64,000 bases of DNA from positions 248,001 to 312,000 of the forward strand of contig NZ_CP047588.1 in the NCBI RefSeq assembly GCF_011035165.1, in the 5' to 3' direction. Under the pieces are notes generated by a model. It did not search any database and was not told the origin of the DNA. It saw only the letters and a program-made list of their open reading frames with translations. Positions 59,196 through 64,000 of this stretch are shown here, piece after piece (the first letter of the stretch is position 1; the number at the start of each line of letters is the position of its first letter). The position numbers were made by a program, and so were the translations under genes. Source of the DNA: Buchnera aphidicola (Uroleucon sonchi) (GTDB lineage: Bacteria > Pseudomonadota > Gammaproteobacteria > Enterobacterales > Enterobacteriaceae).

Positions 59196-60482
59196 ATGAG
59201 TAAATCTGATAGATTTTTTGATCAACAACATATTTGGCATCCCTATGCTTCAATGACTAATCCTATTCCTTGCTATACTGTAACTTCTGCTAAAGGAGTG
59301 TATTTAAAATTAAAAAATGGAAAAAATATTATAGATGGAATGTCTTCATGGTGGTCAGTAATACATGGTTACAATCATCCTCTTTTAAATAAAGCTTTAA
59401 AAAAACAAATAAAAAAAATGTCACATGTCATGTTTGGTGGAATTACACATCCTGCAGCAATTGCATTATGTCGAAAACTTATATCTTTAACACCTAAAAA
59501 ATTAGATTGCGTGTTTTTATCTGATTCTGGTTCAGTTGCGATTGAAATCGCGCTAAAAATGTCAATACAATATTGGCAATCGTTAGGTCAAAAAAGAAAA
59601 CTATTTTTAACTATTCGCAATGGTTATCATGGTGATACTTTTGCAGCAATGTCTATATCTGATCCAAAAAATTCTTTTCATAAAATATATCACAATTTAC
59701 TGCCAAAAAATTTATTTGCTGATGCGCCCGTTTCTTCTTTTCATGATCACTGGAATAATAGTGATATTATATCTTTTCAAAAAATAATAGAAAAAAATTC
59801 TCATAAAATAGCAGGAGTAATATTAGAACCTATTGTTCAAGGTGTAGGTGGGATGAATTTTTATCATCCAACTTATTTAAAAAAAATTCAAAATTTATGT
59901 CAGTATTATTCGATTCCATTAATTTTTGATGAAATTGCTACAGGGTTTGGTAGAACGGGTAAAATGTTTGCCTTTGAATATGCTAATGTTATACCGGATA
60001 TATTATGTTTAGGAAAATCAATCACTGGAGGTACAATAACTTTAGCTGCTACTTTGACGTCACGAAAAATTGCAGATATTATTAGTGAATGCGAAACTAA
60101 GTGCTTCATGCATGGTCCGACTTACATGGGAAATCCATTAGCATGTGCGGTCGCTAATGCCAATATAAAAATATTAAATACAAATCAATGGAAAATACAA
60201 GTATCTAATATTGAAAAACAACTCCTGAAAACATTATCACCATTAATCAATCATCCATATGTAATTAATGTACGTATATTAGGAGCTATTGGGGTTATTG
60301 AATGCTCACGACTAATTAATATGTTTTTAATACAGAAATTTTTTGTTAATAATGGTGTTTGGATTAGACCATTTAAAAAATTAATTTATATTTTACCACC
60401 TTATATTATCAGTATGAATGAATTAAATAAGTTAACTAATGTTATTCTAAAAGCATTCGATCATAATTCTTTATTTTTATAA
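59196..60482 (+). CDS. bioA: Adenosylmethionine-8-amino-7-oxononanoate aminotransferase
   Basis: PLP aminotransferase that converts KAPA to DAPA using SAM as amino donor. The PLP lysine is in Leu-Gly-Lys-Ser-Ile-Thr-Gly-Gly. The acid that binds the PLP ring nitrogen is in Ile-Phe-Asp-Glu-Ile-Ala-Thr-Gly-Phe-Gly-Arg-Thr-Gly. 428 residues match E. coli (429). With bioB and bioD it gives the last three steps of biotin synthesis, starting from KAPA. Confidence 0.96.
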   Translation: MSKSDRFFDQQHIWHPYASMTNPIPCYTVTSAKGVYLKLKNGKNIIDGMSSWWSVIHGYNHPLLNKALKKQIKKMSHVMFGGITHPAAIALCRKLISLTPKKLDCVFLSDSGSVAIEIALKMSIQYWQSLGQKRKLFLTIRNGYHGDTFAAMSISDPKNSFHKIYHNLLPKNLFADAPVSSFHDHWNNSDIISFQKIIEKNSHKIAGVILEPIVQGVGGMNFYHPTYLKKIQNLCQYYSIPLIFDEIATGFGRTGKMFAFEYANVIPDILCLGKSITGGTITLAATLTSRKIADIISECETKCFMHGPTYMGNPLACAVANANIKILNTNQWKIQVSNIEKQLLKTLSPLINHPYVINVRILGAIGVIECSRLINMFLIQKFFVNNGVWIRPFKKLIYILPPYIISMNELNKLTNVILKAFDHNSLFL

Positions 60483-60490
60483 ATTTTATT

Positions 60491-61492
60491 TTAATCTAAT
60501 TGATGTATCAGAATCCATATAGGTCTATTGCCTGTATGATATATATTAACTTTTTTTAATTCACCAGTCTTTTGAATAATATTATATATAATAAATGTAT
60601 TTGATTTTTCTCCTGCAACTATTAAATATTGATCTTTAGAATCAATACAAAATGATCTAGGTTGATCTACTGTTTTATAGCTTTTAAAAAAAATAATTTT
60701 ATTATTATTAGGATTGATATAAAATAGTGAAATTATATTCAATAAACGATCAGTTGCATATAAAAAACGTCCACATGATGTGATATGAATATCGGCAGAC
60801 CAATAATTTTGTAATACTGTTTTATTCGTAATATGAACATTTTGTATATTTTTTACTTGTATACTATTATTTTTATAATATATTTTCCAAACATCTATTG
60901 TACCACTTAATTCATTAATAATATAAATAATATTTTGATTAGGATGAAACGTAATATGACGAGGTCCTGATTGTTTTAGAGTGTAAAATATTTTCTGTTC
61001 AGTGTCTTTTAATATTCCACAATCTGTTAAATAATATAAATAAATACAGTCTTCTTTAAGAGCTGTAATACATAGTATATTATATTTATAATTTATTTTT
61101 GCAGCATGACAACCCTTTATATCACAAATAATTTGTATAGGATTTTGAGGAATTCCATCTATATCTAAAGGAGATACAATAAGAGAATTAGAATGATAAG
61201 AGCTGCAAAATAGAAATTTTTTATTTTGATCAAAAGAAAAAAAATTTGCTTTTGCTGGAAAAGCAATTTTGCTTGCTTGCGTTAGCAATCCGTTTAAATC
61301 TATTTTATAAGTAATAATTTCATTGTTAGATAATCCAGCATATAATAATTTTTTATTTTGAATAATATTTATAGGTTGAACTTCGCTATATGTTTCTACT
61401 TTTTGTATTAAATTCATATCACCATTATCATATAAACTCCATACTTCTATTTTTTTACTATCTGAATTAGCAATATAAACTACTCTTTTCAT
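60491..61492 (-). CDS. pgl: 6-phosphogluconolactonase
   Basis: Seven-bladed beta-propeller lactonase of the pentose phosphate pathway (YbhE type). 333 residues match E. coli Pgl (331). Recognisable blocks include Met-Lys-Arg-Val-Val-Tyr-Ile-Ala-Asn-Ser at the start, Gly-Pro-Arg-His-Ile-Thr-Phe-His-Pro in the middle and Gly-Asn-Arg-Pro-Ile-Trp-Ile near the end. Convergent with bioA, separated by 8 bases. In E. coli, pgl also lies close to bioA. Confidence 0.94.
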   Translation of the reverse strand: MKRVVYIANSDSKKIEVWSLYDNGDMNLIQKVETYSEVQPINIIQNKKLLYAGLSNNEIITYKIDLNGLLTQASKIAFPAKANFFSFDQNKKFLFCSSYHSNSLIVSPLDIDGIPQNPIQIICDIKGCHAAKINYKYNILCITALKEDCIYLYYLTDCGILKDTEQKIFYTLKQSGPRHITFHPNQNIIYIINELSGTIDVWKIYYKNNSIQVKNIQNVHITNKTVLQNYWSADIHITSCGRFLYATDRLLNIISLFYINPNNNKIIFFKSYKTVDQPRSFCIDSKDQYLIVAGEKSNTFIIYNIIQKTGELKKVNIYHTGNRPIWILIHQLD

Positions 61493-61563
61493 ATAATTCC
61501 TTTGATATTTTAATAATAAAACAATACTTAAAATTTTATTATATAAATGAATATAATATTACA

Positions 61564-63999
61564 TTACGTTGACATATTATTACATAAATTTTTTAATGTA
61601 TTTAAAATCCAATTAAGACGCAAATCATCATTATCAAAATTAATAACAAATTGAATTTTTGTTTCATTAATCATTTTCCAAATTCTAGGTTCTTTTTGAA
61701 ATATTTTTAGTAAATATTTAATATTTAGCGAATTATCATTATGAAATTTTATTAATCCTATCTTATTATTAGACTTTATATATTTAACACCTATTTGATT
61801 CGATATTAATCGAATTTTCGCAATTAAAATTAAATTTTTAGAAAAATTAGGTAGCTGTCCGAATTGTTTAATTAAGTCAGCTTGTATTTCTTCTATTTGT
61901 ATTTCTTTTTTAGCATTAGCAAGTTTTTTATAAAAATATAATCTTGTATTAACATCTACAATATAATCATCAGGTAATAAAGAAGATACACATAATTGAG
62001 TTTCTAATGATTTTTCTAATGTCTGATTAGAAGATAAAATTTTTCCTTGTTTTAGTAAATTTACTGCATTATTTAATAATTCTATATATAAAGAAAAACC
62101 TATTTTTTTTATATGACCACTTTGTTCTTGACCTAAAATTTCACCTACCCCTCTAATTTCAAGGTCTTGATTAGATAAAGAAAAACCACCACCAAAATTA
62201 TCTACTGAAGAAATTGCGTCTAATCTTTTTTTTGCATCTGATGTGATAGTTTTAAAATTATTTACTAAAAATAAAGCATATGCTTGATGACTTGATCTAC
62301 CAACACGTCCACGTAGTTGATGTAATTGAGATAATCCAAAATGATCTGAATTTTCAATAATAATTGTATTTGCTTGAGGTATATCAACGCCGCTTTCAAT
62401 AATTGTAGTACATACTAAAACATGAAATTTATTATTATAAAATTCATTCATAACTTTTTTTAACTCAATATTATTCATTTGACCATGACCTATTTTAATG
62501 CTTGCTTCAGGAATTAATATTGATAGTTTTTTAGCAATGTTGATAATATTTTGGACTTTATTATATATATAATAGATTTGCCCCCCTCTTGCAATTTCAC
62601 GTAATATTGTTTTTCTAATCAATAAAGGATTATACTCTTGAATAAAAGTTTTAATAGCAAGTCTTGTAGATGGAGGGCTAGAAATAATAGATAAATCTTT
62701 GATACCAGTGATAGCCATGTTTAAAGTACGGGGTATTGGTGTAGCTGTCAAAGTGAGAATATCAACATGAGAGTACATTTTTTTAATAATTTCTTTATGA
62801 TTCACTCCAAATCTATGTTCTTCGTCAATAATTAATAATCCTAGATTGAACCATTGTATCTGTTTAAATAAAAGTTTATGAGTTCCTATTAAAATATTAA
62901 TTTTTCCATTTTGAGATTCTTTAAAAATTATATTTTGTTCTTGTAATGTTTGAAATCTAGATAATATATTAATTATAAAAGAATAATTACGAAATCTATT
63001 TTTAAAATTTCTATAATGTTGTTGTGCTAATAAAGTAGTTGGCACCAAAACAACAACTTGTTTATGATTTAAAACAGATATAAACGATGCGCGCATTGCA
63101 ATTTCTGTTTTACCAAAACCAACATCACCACAAATTAAACGATCCATAGGGATAGATTTTGACATATCTTGTATTACGGATTGCATTACTTCATATTGAT
63201 CTTTTGTTATTTTAAATAAACAATCATTACAAAAATCTTGATATAATTTTACATCTATTCTAAAAGGATAACCTTTTTCTACGATTCTTTTTGCATAAAT
63301 TTTTAATAAATACGCTGCATGATCATAAATAATATTATTAATTTTATTTTTTTCTTTATACCATTCTTCACCTCCTAATTTATGAAGAGGAGCATGTTCT
63401 ATTGGGGACTCATTATAAGGTAATACAAGATGTAAAGATGATACTGGAACATATAATTTATCCCCTTCTGCATAAGAAATAATTAAATATTCTGATTTTA
63501 TATTAGCTGTTGTAATTGTAGTTAAACCTTGATATCGACCAATTCCATGTTCAATATGTATAATAGGATGATTTAAAATTAATTGAGATAAATTTACTGT
63601 TTGAAAAAGATTAATATTTTTTTTAATATCAGCATATTTATAATTATAAATTAATCCTGGCAATAAATCTTGCATACAAATAAATAAAATATTATTTTTT
63701 TTATCTAAAAAACTCTTTTGAATATTATCTATCATATAGAAATAATTAATATTTTTATTTATATTAAGAATATTTTTAATATATTTTGGATGTATATTAT
63801 ATTTTTTTAAAAATTTTAAAATATTGTTTAAATGTTCATTTTCAATTAAAGAAAAAATTATTTTTCCTGAAAAAGAAGAGTGATGAGACAGTAGTTTATT
63901 CAAATTATTTGAATAATTTATATTATTTAATAAATTTAATATTTTTTTATCTTTAAAATTAATATTATTTTTATTTTTTAATTCTTTTTTTTCTGTCAT
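61564..63999 (-). CDS. mfd: Transcription-repair coupling factor Mfd, lacking the N-terminal UvrA-binding half
   Basis: Translocase that removes stalled RNA polymerase. The RNA polymerase-interacting domain is at about residues 145-215 (Ile-Glu-His-Gly-Ile-Gly-Arg-Tyr). The helicase motor has Walker A Gly-Asp-Val-Gly-Phe-Gly-Lys-Thr and motif II Asp-Glu-Glu-His, and Arg-Gly-Arg-Val-Gly-Arg is motif VI. The C-terminal regulatory domain follows. 811 residues compare with 1148 in E. coli: most of the UvrB-like N-terminal region is missing. The ATG at 63999 is one base from the window edge, so an in-frame extension beyond it cannot be excluded. Confidence 0.93.
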   Translation of the reverse strand: MTEKKELKNKNNINFKDKKILNLLNNINYSNNLNKLLSHHSSFSGKIIFSLIENEHLNNILKFLKKYNIHPKYIKNILNINKNINYFYMIDNIQKSFLDKKNNILFICMQDLLPGLIYNYKYADIKKNINLFQTVNLSQLILNHPIIHIEHGIGRYQGLTTITTANIKSEYLIISYAEGDKLYVPVSSLHLVLPYNESPIEHAPLHKLGGEEWYKEKNKINNIIYDHAAYLLKIYAKRIVEKGYPFRIDVKLYQDFCNDCLFKITKDQYEVMQSVIQDMSKSIPMDRLICGDVGFGKTEIAMRASFISVLNHKQVVVLVPTTLLAQQHYRNFKNRFRNYSFIINILSRFQTLQEQNIIFKESQNGKINILIGTHKLLFKQIQWFNLGLLIIDEEHRFGVNHKEIIKKMYSHVDILTLTATPIPRTLNMAITGIKDLSIISSPPSTRLAIKTFIQEYNPLLIRKTILREIARGGQIYYIYNKVQNIINIAKKLSILIPEASIKIGHGQMNNIELKKVMNEFYNNKFHVLVCTTIIESGVDIPQANTIIIENSDHFGLSQLHQLRGRVGRSSHQAYALFLVNNFKTITSDAKKRLDAISSVDNFGGGFSLSNQDLEIRGVGEILGQEQSGHIKKIGFSLYIELLNNAVNLLKQGKILSSNQTLEKSLETQLCVSSLLPDDYIVDVNTRLYFYKKLANAKKEIQIEEIQADLIKQFGQLPNFSKNLILIAKIRLISNQIGVKYIKSNNKIGLIKFHNDNSLNIKYLLKIFQKEPRIWKMINETKIQFVINFDNDDLRLNWILNTLKNLCNNMST

Positions 64000-64000
64000 T

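Overview
The window is a stretch of the chromosome of a reduced insect endosymbiont and is almost certainly Buchnera aphidicola, the obligate symbiont of aphids. The base composition is extremely AT-rich. Nearly every protein is a close gammaproteobacterial (Escherichia coli-like) orthologue rich in Lys, Asn and Ile. The 16S rRNA gene stands alone with tRNA-Ile and tRNA-Ala and without 23S/5S. The tryptophan cluster has trpDCBA but no trpE or trpG, which Buchnera usually carries on a plasmid. No mobile element, prophage, CRISPR array or toxin system was seen. I cannot tell the aphid host from the sequence.

Layout. 1-6500: tail of uppS, then bamA, fabZ and dnaE on +, with the LPS genes that lie between them in E. 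coli missing. 6700-13800: proS (-), flagellar export genes flhB-flhA (+), argS (-). 14000-16000: rRNA promoter, boxA, 16S, tRNA-Ile, tRNA-Ala, inside a conserved RNase III processing stem. 16000-22000: gloB and rnhA (-), dnaQ, tRNA-Asp, gmhA, gpt, grpE, smpB and tadA (+), then acpS (-). 22100-26500: lepA-lepB-rnc-era (-). 26700-37400: a + strand run of mnmA, purB, mltE, fabI, rnb, ychE, lipB, lipA, pyrF and ribA. 37800-45850: cls, yciA, yciB, yciC and trpA-B-CF-D (-). 46000-48800: an EamA transporter, rluB and sohB (+). 48900-51150: a decayed topA. 51200-64000: suhB (-), rlmN-ispG-hisS-glyA (+), bioD and bioB (-), bioA (+), pgl and mfd (-).

How the genes work together. Most are core information processing (DnaE, DnaQ, three aminoacyl-tRNA synthetases, 16S maturation by Rnc/Era, tRNA and rRNA modification). 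The rest cover essential cofactors (lipoate, biotin end steps, riboflavin, isoprenoids), fatty acid synthesis and protein export. The tryptophan genes are the clear nutritional contribution to the host. Gene order repeatedly matches E. coli with deletions.

I see no new biological system. The notable points are signs of genome erosion and repurposing: a topA pseudogene recognisable from end to end; an mltE frameshift at a poly(A) run; a SuhB that has lost its catalytic metal ligands next to an intact rRNA antitermination leader; RNase III with Asn in place of catalytic Asp114; an altered FlhB cleavage motif; DnaE and Era with shortened C-termini; 17 copies of a 9-bp repeat inside grpE; and a GC-richer structured hairpin between flhA and argS.
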